A stretch of 64,000 nt of DNA. It comes from an uncultured Desulfatiglans sp. GTDB lineage: Bacteria > Desulfobacterota > DSM-4660 > Desulfatiglandales > Desulfatiglandaceae. Below, one piece after another: positions 8,655-16,680 of the stretch. Made by a program: the position numbers and the translations under genes. The notes beneath the pieces were generated by a model. That model was not told the origin of the DNA and did not search any database. It saw only the letters and a program-made list of their open reading frames with translations. The stretch spans positions 1,776,005 through 1,840,004 of the forward strand of contig LR026961.1 in NCBI GenBank assembly GCA_900498135.1. The letters are read 5' to 3'. Each line of letters begins with the position of its first letter. The first letter of the stretch is position 1.

Positions 8655-8696
8655 GCGTTTGGACCTCCTGCGCTGAAGGTTGTCCGGTCCGGTTTC

Positions 8697-9506
8697 TCAA
8701 TCGCCGAGGCCGTCGGCGATGTCCAGATACAGCCGGTTCATGTTTTCCCTGAAGGTGTTCCGGTTCAGCCCGCGAAAGGCGTCCCGCCGGCCCCACCACC
8801 CGATCATGTTCAGGTGGTCGGCATCGATCCGGCGGAAGAGGTAGCGCGGGTTCCAGACGGCGGACCGGAGCGCCACCAGGCCGTCGTTTTCCCCCTCCTC
8901 CCGCTGGATCAGGCGAAAAGATGGTTTGAAGATCGGCCGGATCAGTTCATAGGGGCGGGCGCCGGCAACCGTTTGATAACGGACGCCGCACTGCTCCTCG
9001 AAGGCGGCCAGACGGCGGTTCATGCGGGCGCACGCCGCGCGGGTGAGGTCGTGGAACCCGCTGAGGTCGAGCCCGAAGGCGCTGCCGGCGGAAAGGACCC
9101 AGCCGAGGCGCCGCGTCCCCCAGTCTGCGAGGGAAGTGCCCAGATGAGGCGTTCCGATGGTTGTCAGGGATGCGACGCGGTCTTCGAGCCGGTAGAGGTG
9201 AATCATGTTGCGGGCATCCAGCCCGCCCATGCTGTGGGCGATGAGGTGGACCCTCGGGCGGCGTTTGAAATCCCGGGTGAAGAGCCGGATCTGCTCGAAG
9301 AGATCGTGCGCACGCCGGTCGCACGAGGCGGCCCAGGCGACGCGCGCGTAGAAGACCTCGTAGCCGTGAGCCCGGAGTGCGCCGGGGATGTGGTGGAAAT
9401 ACTGGAACCGCTCCTCATGAGGTCCGTTCGACGGGACGAAGGGGTTCAGAAGGCGGTCGAAGGGGCAGATGCCATGGGCTAGTACGATGGGATAGGTGGT
9501 TTTCAT
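8697..9506 (-). CDS. Alpha/beta hydrolase, lipase-like
   Basis: This 269-residue protein starts at the ATG at 9506; a longer frame upstream reads through a repeat fragment and is rejected. It has the lipase fold start YPIVLAHGI (oxyanion region), the nucleophile elbow LIAHSMGG with Ser92, and later candidate acid and histidine residues in ENDGLVAL and DADHLNMIG. The sequence resembles bacterial triacylglycerol lipases and PGAP1-like esterases. No signal peptide is visible, so it probably acts in the cytoplasm on an unknown ester. It lies downstream of the cytochrome b gene on the same strand. Confidence 0.8.
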   Translation of the reverse strand: MKTTYPIVLAHGICPFDRLLNPFVPSNGPHEERFQYFHHIPGALRAHGYEVFYARVAWAASCDRRAHDLFEQIRLFTRDFKRRPRVHLIAHSMGGLDARNMIHLYRLEDRVASLTTIGTPHLGTSLADWGTRRLGWVLSAGSAFGLDLSGFHDLTRAACARMNRRLAAFEEQCGVRYQTVAGARPYELIRPIFKPSFRLIQREEGENDGLVALRSAVWNPRYLFRRIDADHLNMIGWWGRRDAFRGLNRNTFRENMNRLYLDIADGLGD

Positions 9507-9544
9507 AGGGCCGTGGATCCCCGAAAAGGGTTGTTCTTTTGAAG

Positions 9545-9582
9545 GCCGGAATGGGTGAAAAAGACCGTTTCCGGATGGACAC
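9545..9582 (+). repeat. Fragment of the palindromic intergenic repeat family
   Basis: The segment contains AAAAAGACCGTTTCCGGATG, matching one terminal module of the full repeats at 14.7 and 59.2 kb. The core and the other end are missing. It lies upstream of the lipase gene. Confidence 0.6.
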
Positions 9583-9618
9583 GGATTATAGCGCAAAACT
9601 GGGGGGGCGTGTCAAAGA

Positions 9619-10518
9619 TCAGGCGAGATTCAGAAGGCTCAGGACGATGTACACGGGAACCGCCGCCATGACGGCGGTCCGCACGAGACGCGACCAGGGT
9701 GGCCGGAGGAGGGGCAGGAACAGGAGGGCTGCGATCCAGAGGGCGGGGAGGAAGACCCCGGCCCAGAAGGCGGGAAGGTGTCTCAGAAGATACTGGATGC
9801 CGTAGAAGAACCACGGCCCGTGGATGCGCTCGACGACTGCGTCCGGCGGGACGGCGGGGCCCGGCGGGATCCACAGGGCGTAGGCCGCCAGTCCCAGCAG
9901 GGCTGCACCGAGATAGACCCGGTCGGGAAACCAGTCCCTCACGTGGTCGCGGATCAGGGTGCAGAGGAGAATCGGAAGGAAGAAGGAATGGTACAGAAAG
10001 GGGAGGTAGAAAAAGGCTTCCCCTTCCGCCATTATCAAGCGGGAGAGGGACGGCCCCAGGAGCGGTACTTCGTTCAGGCAGTTCGCCATGATCCGTCCCG
10101 CGAAGATCCCCTCCAGATCGCCTTTGAGGATGAATCCGGTAAAAAGGGTCAGGAAGCAGAGCAGGAGAGAGGCGACCAGACGGCACCAGGTCTGGAAGGG
10201 ATAGGCCGCGTAGCGCCTGCGGAGGAAATAATCCGCCGTGTGGAGCAGCATCAGGATGACGAAGATCTGCCCGGAGGCATGATGCATCTGGCGCAGGAAG
10301 GCCCCGTAGGGCATTCCTGAGGTGATCGCCTCGACCGTCCTGAAGACGTCTCCCATGGGGCGGTACTGGATCGAAAGGACGGCCCCCGAGGCCAGGCAGA
10401 GGGCTAGGGATGCCAGCCCGAGGCGGGGAAGAACGGGGGAGAGTGACAGCAACGCGCGCTTCAGTTCCAAGGGGGCCTCATCGTCGAGGAGCAGACGTCT
10501 GCACAACGAGGCCTGCAT
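9619..10518 (-). CDS. Cytochrome b (b6-type) subunit of a short bc complex
   Basis: This 299-residue integral membrane protein has about seven hydrophobic segments. Heme ligands are seen as H79 and H93 (13 between) and H177 and H192 (14 between); the latter spacing is that of cytochrome b6. The C-terminal part (about 225-299) resembles subunit IV, but the quinol-site PEWY motif is replaced by GPWF at 234-237. It is therefore a b6 plus partial subunit IV fusion, shorter than mitochondrial-type cytochrome b (about 400). With the neighbouring Rieske protein it should oxidise quinol and pass electrons to a periplasmic acceptor. No cytochrome c1 or f gene is adjacent, so the acceptor is unknown. 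Confidence 0.85.
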   Translation of the reverse strand: MQASLCRRLLLDDEAPLELKRALLSLSPVLPRLGLASLALCLASGAVLSIQYRPMGDVFRTVEAITSGMPYGAFLRQMHHASGQIFVILMLLHTADYFLRRRYAAYPFQTWCRLVASLLLCFLTLFTGFILKGDLEGIFAGRIMANCLNEVPLLGPSLSRLIMAEGEAFFYLPFLYHSFFLPILLCTLIRDHVRDWFPDRVYLGAALLGLAAYALWIPPGPAVPPDAVVERIHGPWFFYGIQYLLRHLPAFWAGVFLPALWIAALLFLPLLRPPWSRLVRTAVMAAVPVYIVLSLLNLA

Positions 10519-10650
10519 CCGGACGTCGCCGGGGGGATGAGCGCCCTTTTTCGTCCCTGTGTGGTGGCCAGGCAGAGAGACGCGATGGCCGTTTTTCCGC
10601 TCGGAAACCGGTCGAGCCGATCGCTGAGGCGGATTCCGGGCGGTATCGCT

Positions 10651-11052
10651 TTACAGGACATAGGAAACCGTGAGGTCTCCCTCCTTGGAGAGGGCGACCG
10701 GCAGGGTCTCGAGGTCTTTCTCGGCGGGCCCCTTGATCCGGCGCCCTTCGGCGTCGAAGGCGCTCCCGTGGCAGGGGCAGACGAAGCGGTTCGAGACCGG
10801 GTCGTGCTGCACGGTGCATCCGAGGTGGGTGCACCGGGCTGAGACCGCTCTGGCGCTTTGTTCCTCCTGCAGCAGGAAGACGTTGTTTTTGAAGGATACC
10901 CGGCCCCGGCGCTCCTGATGGGAGAAGATCACTTGAATCGTGCGGCGGCTTGAATGGAGGACGAAGGCGAACGCGGGATAGCCGACCGCCAGCGCCAGGC
11001 CGATTCGGGTGAAGATTGCAGCTGCTTCTTTGAGGAAATTCCGTCTGTTCAA
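10651..11052 (-). CDS. Rieske [2Fe-2S] protein with twin-arginine signal
   Basis: This 133-residue protein starts at a TTG preceded by GAGGCAGG. The N-terminus has NRRNFLKE, a twin-arginine motif, followed by a hydrophobic segment that would export and anchor the folded cluster domain. The cluster-binding loops are CTHLGC (74-79) and CPCHGSAFD (92-100): C74, H76, C92 and H95 bind the cluster, and C79 with C94 can form the structural disulfide. It is 132 bases upstream of the cytochrome b gene and 24 bases downstream of the histidine kinase gene. The intervening gap before cytochrome b holds no gene. Confidence 0.92.
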   Translation of the reverse strand: MNRRNFLKEAAAIFTRIGLALAVGYPAFAFVLHSSRRTIQVIFSHQERRGRVSFKNNVFLLQEEQSARAVSARCTHLGCTVQHDPVSNRFVCPCHGSAFDAEGRRIKGPAEKDLETLPVALSKEGDLTVSYVL

Positions 11053-11076
11053 CCTGCCTCTTCTCCTTCGAGCTGC

Positions 11077-13191
11077 TCAGGGATTTGCGGGGTTCGTCCC
11101 CTGTTTGGAGGGCTGGGCCAGGATGTCCGCGAGGGTCCGCTCCAGGTTCTTGAGGTCATAGGGCTTCGCTGCGGCGGCGGAGAATCCGAAATCCTGATAA
11201 TGCTTCACGACGGGGTCTTCCACATATCCGCTCGAGACGATGGCCTTGATCCCGGGATCGATCTTCAAGAGCGCCTCCAGGGTCTCCTTCCCCCCCATCC
11301 CGCCCCGGACGGTCAGATCCAGCAATACGGCATCGAAGGGTTCGCCGTCGGTCCTCGCCTGTTTAAAGAGCAGGAGAGCCTCCTCTCCGTTTCCGGCGGT
11401 CACCGGCTGATAGCCGGCCAGCGTAAGCATCTGTTCCAACACATCCAGGATCATTTCTTCATCATCCATGACGAGGATTCTACCTTGGCCGGATGTTGCG
11501 GCCGGTTCGCGAGGGAGCGCCTCTTCCGCCACACGGGGGGATTGGATGTGCGGCGCCGCCTCCTGAGGAGTTTCGACGGCCGCAGGCAGATAGATCGCAA
11601 CGGTCGTCCCGAGACCGACGACGGACTGGACGTCGATGAAGCCGCCGTGATTGCGGATGACTGCGTAGGATGTGGCCAGGCCAAGCCCCATTCCCTTCTG
11701 GGTTCCACGGGATTTGGTCGAAAAATAGGGATCGAAGAGTTTTGGGAGGTGCTCCGGCGGAATCCCGACCCCTTCGTCCCGAATTTGGATCGCCACGTAT
11801 GGAGCGTGGGGGTCGTAGTGGGAGGCCGGGGCCCTTTTCGGACCGAGCGGTGTATTCCGGACGGCGATCTCGATGGTGCCTCCGCCGGACATGGCTTCTT
11901 TGGCATTGGTCAGGACGGCGGTCAACACATCGGCGATCTGCACCTCGTCGAAAGCGACCGGCCAGAGATCCTGATCCACATCGATCCGGCAGAGCGCCTG
12001 AGACCCGGCGAGCACCAGCGAGCTGTAGTCCCGTATGATGGGCTCCAATGCCCCCCGCTGTTTACGGGGCGCGGCGTCTTTCGAAAGGTTGAGAAAGCGT
12101 TGAGTCAGCTGAACGGCGCGCAGGCAGTTCACCTTTGCCCTGTCGAGGTGTTCCGAAAGATTGGACCCGCCGCCTCCACTCATCGAGGCGAGTTCGAGAA
12201 ATCCAAGGACGCCGGTGAGCAGGTTGTTGAAATCATGCGCGATGCCGGCCGCCATCATCCTGAGCGACTCCAGCTTCTCACCGCGGATCCGCTCATTCTC
12301 CGCGTGCCGCGCGTCGGTAATGTCCGTTGCGAAAACGGCGATTTGTTTGACCGACCCATCGGCCCCCGGGATGGGGAACCAGTGGCTGTCGAAGATCCGG
12401 CCGCCGCGTTGATCCTCTTCTCTGACCGGTGATCCCGTTTCAATGACCTTTTTTGCGGTGTTCCAACGCCGGGCGGCCACCTCCGGAGAAAAGAAATCGG
12501 AGATACGCTTGCCTTTCAACTCCTGCAGGGGCCTGCCGACCCGCCTGCAGGCGACGTCGTTGGCGGCGAGGAGGATTCCGTTGCAATCGAAGAGGACTGC
12601 GGTCTCGGTGATCGCGTCCAGCAACGCAGAAAGCCGCCGCTCGCTTTCTTTCAGGGCGGCCTTGGCCGCGAGTTCATCGGTGATGTCCCTTGCGGAGCCC
12701 TTCATCCCGATCGGGACCTCGGCGGCATCGCGCGCAAGAGACGTCTTGTATTCGAGGATATGCTCGAGACCGGCTTTGTCCTTGATCCGAAAAAGCCCGA
12801 CCGCAGCCCCTTTCTGCTTGACGCTCGCAAGGTATTCGGTAAATTTGGGGGCGACATCTTTGGGCATGAAGGCCTGGATGTTCATGCCGCACAATTGATG
12901 TCGATCGTACCCGCAGACCTTTTTCCAGGCCGGGTTTACATCGGAGATGCGACCGTCCAGATCATGAAAGAAGAGGAGATCGGAGACGCCTTCGAAGATG
13001 TTGCGGAACTTCTGCTCGTTGGCCTCGAGGGCGGCCAGGCTGTGCTGTTGCTCCGCGATCTTCGATCGCATCTCCTGGTTGCTGCGCTGCAGTTCACAGA
13101 TGTGGCGGACGATGCCGGCCTCGATCTCCGATCGAAGTTCAGCGTCATGGATCTTGTCGAGGATGGGTTCCAGAAAGCGTGTCGCGTCCAT
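11077..13191 (-). CDS. Hybrid sensor histidine kinase (PAS-PAS-HisKA-HATPase-REC)
   Basis: This 704-residue cytoplasmic protein has no membrane segment. A coiled coil (about 25-58) precedes two PAS domains (about 58-175 and 183-295). The phosphoacceptor domain has MMAAGIAHDFNNLL with H319, and the ATPase domain has the N box near 430, DEGVGIP (472-478) and GMGLGLA (500-506). A C-terminal receiver (572-690) has acidic residues in VMDDEE and the phosphoacceptor D625. It senses a cytoplasmic signal through PAS and relays phosphate to its own receiver. No output regulator is adjacent. The stop is 24 bases before the Rieske start, so control of or co-expression with the bc complex is possible. Confidence 0.93.
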   Translation of the reverse strand: MDATRFLEPILDKIHDAELRSEIEAGIVRHICELQRSNQEMRSKIAEQQHSLAALEANEQKFRNIFEGVSDLLFFHDLDGRISDVNPAWKKVCGYDRHQLCGMNIQAFMPKDVAPKFTEYLASVKQKGAAVGLFRIKDKAGLEHILEYKTSLARDAAEVPIGMKGSARDITDELAAKAALKESERRLSALLDAITETAVLFDCNGILLAANDVACRRVGRPLQELKGKRISDFFSPEVAARRWNTAKKVIETGSPVREEDQRGGRIFDSHWFPIPGADGSVKQIAVFATDITDARHAENERIRGEKLESLRMMAAGIAHDFNNLLTGVLGFLELASMSGGGGSNLSEHLDRAKVNCLRAVQLTQRFLNLSKDAAPRKQRGALEPIIRDYSSLVLAGSQALCRIDVDQDLWPVAFDEVQIADVLTAVLTNAKEAMSGGGTIEIAVRNTPLGPKRAPASHYDPHAPYVAIQIRDEGVGIPPEHLPKLFDPYFSTKSRGTQKGMGLGLATSYAVIRNHGGFIDVQSVVGLGTTVAIYLPAAVETPQEAAPHIQSPRVAEEALPREPAATSGQGRILVMDDEEMILDVLEQMLTLAGYQPVTAGNGEEALLLFKQARTDGEPFDAVLLDLTVRGGMGGKETLEALLKIDPGIKAIVSSGYVEDPVVKHYQDFGFSAAAAKPYDLKNLERTLADILAQPSKQGTNPANP

Positions 13192-13459
13192 GAAGGCATT
13201 CCTTTTTGCCTTAAGAAAACTCGCTATTCCAAAGACTGCACGTTTTGAGGTGCAGGACGCGGGGCATGCGAAATAAAATCGGATTGTGTTTGGTCAAACC
13301 AAACCGGTTGTCCTAATCTAGAACAAATTCGCCTTTGTGTCAGCAAAGAATTGATCCGGATTGCGGATGTCCGACACGGTCAGCGCCCGGCCTCGGAGCG
13401 GTGGAATTGCCGCAGCCGACACAGGATCGAATCCGGCCTCTGAACCCTTCCTATCTGGT

Positions 13460-13616
13460 ATCCATGCGGAAATGATTTCGCGGTAGAACTTGGTTTCCAA
13501 TCCGAGAATGGGCAGATAGGTCGTTTACGGATGGAATCTACCTGGATTTTGCCGCACGGGCACCCATGCAGATTGACATTCGGAAGAGTAAAAAAAATAC
13601 CATTTCCGGATGGCAA
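13460..13616 (+). repeat. Palindromic intergenic repeat, diverged copy
   Basis: The left part (13460-13510) matches the reverse complement of 59305-59350, and the right part ends with ACCATTTCCGGATGGCAAC, matching the terminal module of other copies. The central palindrome is mostly lost. It lies about 155 bases upstream of the molybdenum-carrier-like gene. The rest of the gene-free stretch 13192-13772 holds only a short inverted repeat, TTTGGT-CAA-ACCAAA, near 13290-13305. Confidence 0.65.
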
Positions 13617-13772
13617 CCGGGATAGTATGATGCCCTCTCGAGGGTACGGTCTGGACTGCCGAACGTTGAGACGGCCTGTCAAACGAATGCGTTGATGTGG
13701 GCTGAGGGGGGCTGTGAAGATCGTGGAGGCGATTGTGAAGGGAAGTGTATCATTGAACCGTGGAGCGTTCTC

Positions 13773-14561
13773 ATGCTCTTGAAGATTGTATCAGGTGGGC
13801 AGACGGGTGTCGACCGCGCCGCCCTGGATGTCGCCATCGAGTGGGACATTCCTCACGGAGGGTGGGTTCCGAAGGGGCGCAAGGCCGAGGACGGTGTCAT
13901 CCCGATGCACTATCAGGTTCGTGAGATGCCTACCGACTGCTATGCCGATCGAACCGAGCAGAACGTAAGGGATTCGGACGGGACGCTGATCCTGTCCCGG
14001 GGGGATCTCGAGGGCGGGTCCAGGTTGACCTTGGACCTGGCGCTACGCCACGAGCGCCCGGTCTTGCATGTCGATCTTGCCAGGCAAAACGCCTTTCAGA
14101 CCGCTCAGGCGATTCAGGCCTTCATAAGGCGGCACGGCATTCGAACGTTGAATGTCGCAGGGCCAAGGGCGAGTAAGGATCCCGAGATCTACGACCTGGC
14201 GTGCAAGGTTCTCAAGGCCGCCTTGTATCTCGAACTGGTCGAGAGCGCCGGAGCGGGGCCCCGGGCAGACGGTCCCGCCTCGGTGGAGGAGGCGGTAGAA
14301 CGGCTTGCGGCGGATCTTTCCCTGAAGGACAGGATCGAGATCGCTCACATGTCGGAGAAGGGGCTCAGCGGGCTCGATGATACGCTGGGGGAGTATATCC
14401 GTGAGCGGTTCGGCCTGCGTTCCGGGAATCTGGCCTTGCTCGAAGCATGCCGCCGCATGGCCGGGAGTGACGTCCTGCTCGAGGAAGACGCTTCGGCGTT
14501 GATTATTCGCCGTTTGTGGGGTCATCTCAAAGAGACCCATCGGCTGAGAGTCATAAAATAG
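13773..14561 (+). CDS. Putative molybdenum carrier protein (SLOG-like) with C-terminal extension
   Basis: The ATG at 13773 gives 262 residues and begins directly with the conserved domain; the upstream extension has no family sequence. The N-terminal half matches the MoCo-carrier family: IVSGGQTGVDRAALDVA, GGWVPKGRKAEDG, a Tyr-rich middle, RTEQNVRDSDGTLIL and later LNVAGPRAS. This Rossmann-like fold binds molybdenum cofactor in characterised relatives. The C-terminal 90 residues (SLKDRIEIAHMSEKGL and onward) form a separate helical domain seen fused in some relatives. It stands alone between repeats, so its partner is unknown; mobA and the xdhC-like gene elsewhere in the window show that molybdopterin metabolism is present. 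Confidence 0.8.
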   Translation: MLLKIVSGGQTGVDRAALDVAIEWDIPHGGWVPKGRKAEDGVIPMHYQVREMPTDCYADRTEQNVRDSDGTLILSRGDLEGGSRLTLDLALRHERPVLHVDLARQNAFQTAQAIQAFIRRHGIRTLNVAGPRASKDPEIYDLACKVLKAALYLELVESAGAGPRADGPASVEEAVERLAADLSLKDRIEIAHMSEKGLSGLDDTLGEYIRERFGLRSGNLALLEACRRMAGSDVLLEEDASALIIRRLWGHLKETHRLRVIK

Positions 14562-14564
14562 CGT

Positions 14565-14829
14565 CCACCCGGAAATGAGGATTTTTTTCTTCACAAGCGT
14601 TGCGCGGTCATTCCCACCGCTTCGCGGCGGGCAAAAAATCCACTTTCCTGATGGAAACAAACAGGAAATGATTTCCCGGTACAACCCAGTTTCCGGTCCG
14701 GAAATGAGGATTTTTTGCCCATATCCAGGAAATCAAGCGTTTGCGCGGAGGCGACCTGGTGGTCGCCGCACAAGCAAACGTGCAGATGGACGCCGAGATG
14801 GGCAAAAAAGACCATTTCCGGATGGAAAC
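14565..14829 (+). repeat. Palindromic intergenic repeat, two adjacent units with different cores
   Basis: Unit 1 (14565-14658) has CCGGAAATGAGGATTTTT at one end, a hairpin core with CCACCGC-TTC-GCGGCGG, and AAAAATCC plus TTTCCTGATGGAAAC at the other. Unit 2 (14696-14829) has the same left module, then the other core with GGCGACCTGGTGGTCGCC (14750-14767), and ends in GACCATTTCCGGATGGAAAC. The ribosome-binding site of the next gene follows within 20 bases. Confidence 0.85.
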
Positions 14830-14858
14830 AAAATAATCGTTGGAGGGACACACTGGAT

Positions 14859-15407
14859 ATGACTGAAGAACGGATCCGCGCAATCGAAGAGGGCAAGGCC
14901 TTTCCCTATCCCGTACCTGTGAACGAAGGGACCGTGATGGGTCTGTGGGATATCGGGCTGGTGATGATGACCCAGAAATTCAGGCTGAAGGATGACGAGC
15001 TGGCTGCCTATAAAGAAGGCTTCGGGAGATACAGCTATCTCGAAAGGCTGGATCCGATCCCCTTGGCATTGTGGGTTTTCGAATTTCCCGAACCCCTGGG
15101 AAAGATCGATGCGCTTTTCAACGCGAGGCTCGCCCGGCCCGAGTGGCTCGATTCCTATCTGGACACCTCTGCCGGAGGGATCATGAATGCCCTCTATATG
15201 TTCCTGGTGGAGGGGAAGATCTACCGGGCGGGCAAATTGGTGGGGCTCGACCCGGAGGCCGTCGAGATGTTTCACGCTACGATTGCCAGGCAGATGGCGG
15301 CGGAATACACGCTGGAGACCTTCAAACAGGCCGCCGAGGGCCTTTTCAGGCAAAGCGCGTCGGAGCTTTTCGAAGAAGGCAGGGTCTTTCAGTTCAGGGA
15401 AGACTGA
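14859..15407 (+). CDS. Conserved-looking protein of unknown function
   Basis: The ATG at 14859 with TTGGAGG upstream gives 182 residues. A longer frame from 14715 is translated repeat sequence and is rejected. The protein is soluble, acidic and Met/Phe-rich, with LWDIGLVMMTQKFRLKDDEL, an aromatic-rich WVFEFPEPLGKIDALF segment and a long C-terminal helix. I do not recognise a family. It overlaps the convergent M48 protease gene by 14 bases. It is preceded immediately by a palindromic repeat, which may carry or modify its leader. Confidence 0.6.
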   Translation: MTEERIRAIEEGKAFPYPVPVNEGTVMGLWDIGLVMMTQKFRLKDDELAAYKEGFGRYSYLERLDPIPLALWVFEFPEPLGKIDALFNARLARPEWLDSYLDTSAGGIMNALYMFLVEGKIYRAGKLVGLDPEAVEMFHATIARQMAAEYTLETFKQAAEGLFRQSASELFEEGRVFQFRED

Positions 15408-16665
15408 CCCCGGGTGTGCCGATCGGAGCATGGACCGTCTCACGGATCGCCCGGACGCGGTCGAGAACCGGCGGGTGGCTGTAGTCGAGGAATACCTTGA
15501 GGGGGTGGGGGGTCAGGTTTGAAAGGTTTTCCACCGTCAATTTCTTCAGGGCCTCGATGAGGGCGAGGGGTCTGGTGGAGGTCTTCACGGCGAAGGCGTC
15601 CGCGGCGAACTCGAATCGGCGGGAAAGGATGTTCCCGACGATCCCGAGCAGCATGCTGAGGGGGGTGTACAGAAGGCCGAAGAAGAAGAATGCCGCATAG
15701 GTGGAGGTCTGCTCCATGCGGAACGCCTCGAAAAGCCGCTGATTCCCGATGAACAGGGAGAGGAGGGCCAGCATCAGGCCCGTGGTGAAGATGGACAACA
15801 GCAGGGTTTTCAGGGTGTGATGCTGCTGGTGATGCCCGATTTCATGAGCCAGAATGGCTACGATCTCCTCCTCGTTGAGCCGTGAAATCAGGGTGTCGAA
15901 GAGGACGACGCGTTTATAACGGCCGAAGCCGACAAAAAATGCATTCGATTTGGTGGAGCGCCGCGAGGCGTCCATGGTGAACACGCCTTTGAGCTTGAAC
16001 TGTTGAGATTTGGCGTAATCGAGGATGGCGTTGCGCAAAGGGCCTTCAGGAAGGGGTTCGAAGCGGTTGAAGAGGGGCAGGATGAGGACCGGTGCGACAA
16101 AGAGCAGGAGCAGTTGAAAAGCGGTGACGACCCCCCAGCACCAGATCCAGGCCCAGGCCCCTGCATGATCGAAGAACCAAAGGACCGAAGCGAAGACCGG
16201 ACCGCCGATCAGAATGGCCAGGGCCCAGCCTTTCAAGAGGTCCTGAAAAAAGATTCGCACGATCGTTCGGTTGAAGCCGAACGTTTCCTCGATGACGAAG
16301 GTCTGGTAGGCGGATAGCGGAATGTCCACCAGTTCGCGCGCCAGAAGCAGCAATCCCGCAAAAATCAACCCGGTCCAGATCGGACCGACCCCGAAAGACC
16401 GCGCCAGCGCATCCACCTGATTGAATCCGCCGAAAAGGATGAACCCGATGATCAACACCGTCAAAAGAGGCTCCGAAACCATCTCGAGCCGGGCGTTGGC
16501 CCTCAGGTAGGCCTGCGACCGCCGGTATCCGTCCTCATCGTAGTAAGCGGCGAATTCCTCCGGAAGACTCGCCTCGAGGCTTTTCAGGTTGAGCCGCTCG
16601 ACCAGCAGGTCGAGACAGCAGGACCCGATCAGGACGACGAGTACAAAGGCGAGATACGGGTTCAT
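15394..16665 (-). CDS. M48 family (Ste24-like) membrane zinc metalloprotease
   Basis: This 423-residue protein has several membrane segments before and after the catalytic domain. The zinc motif HEIGHH is at 274-279, and the third ligand is a glutamate in RRFEFAADAFA near 354. The N-terminal part matches the CAAX prenyl protease (Ste24/HtpX-like) arrangement, including an IEETFGFN segment. In bacteria such enzymes take part in membrane protein quality control; prenylated substrates are not expected. It starts 15 bases after the nrdJ stop on the same strand and may share that transcript. Confidence 0.93.
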   Translation of the reverse strand: MNPYLAFVLVVLIGSCCLDLLVERLNLKSLEASLPEEFAAYYDEDGYRRSQAYLRANARLEMVSEPLLTVLIIGFILFGGFNQVDALARSFGVGPIWTGLIFAGLLLLARELVDIPLSAYQTFVIEETFGFNRTIVRIFFQDLLKGWALAILIGGPVFASVLWFFDHAGAWAWIWCWGVVTAFQLLLLFVAPVLILPLFNRFEPLPEGPLRNAILDYAKSQQFKLKGVFTMDASRRSTKSNAFFVGFGRYKRVVLFDTLISRLNEEEIVAILAHEIGHHQQHHTLKTLLLSIFTTGLMLALLSLFIGNQRLFEAFRMEQTSTYAAFFFFGLLYTPLSMLLGIVGNILSRRFEFAADAFAVKTSTRPLALIEALKKLTVENLSNLTPHPLKVFLDYSHPPVLDRVRAIRETVHAPIGTPGVSLP

Positions 16666-16680
16666 GACAGCGGCCGTAGC

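Noticed and set aside
10954..12432. 492-residue forward frame across the histidine kinase gene
   Set aside because: The kinase on the reverse strand carries all expected motifs, and this frame carries none.
14715..14858. N-terminal extension of the gene starting at 14859
   Set aside because: The extension translates the intergenic repeat, and a good ribosome-binding site precedes the ATG at 14859.
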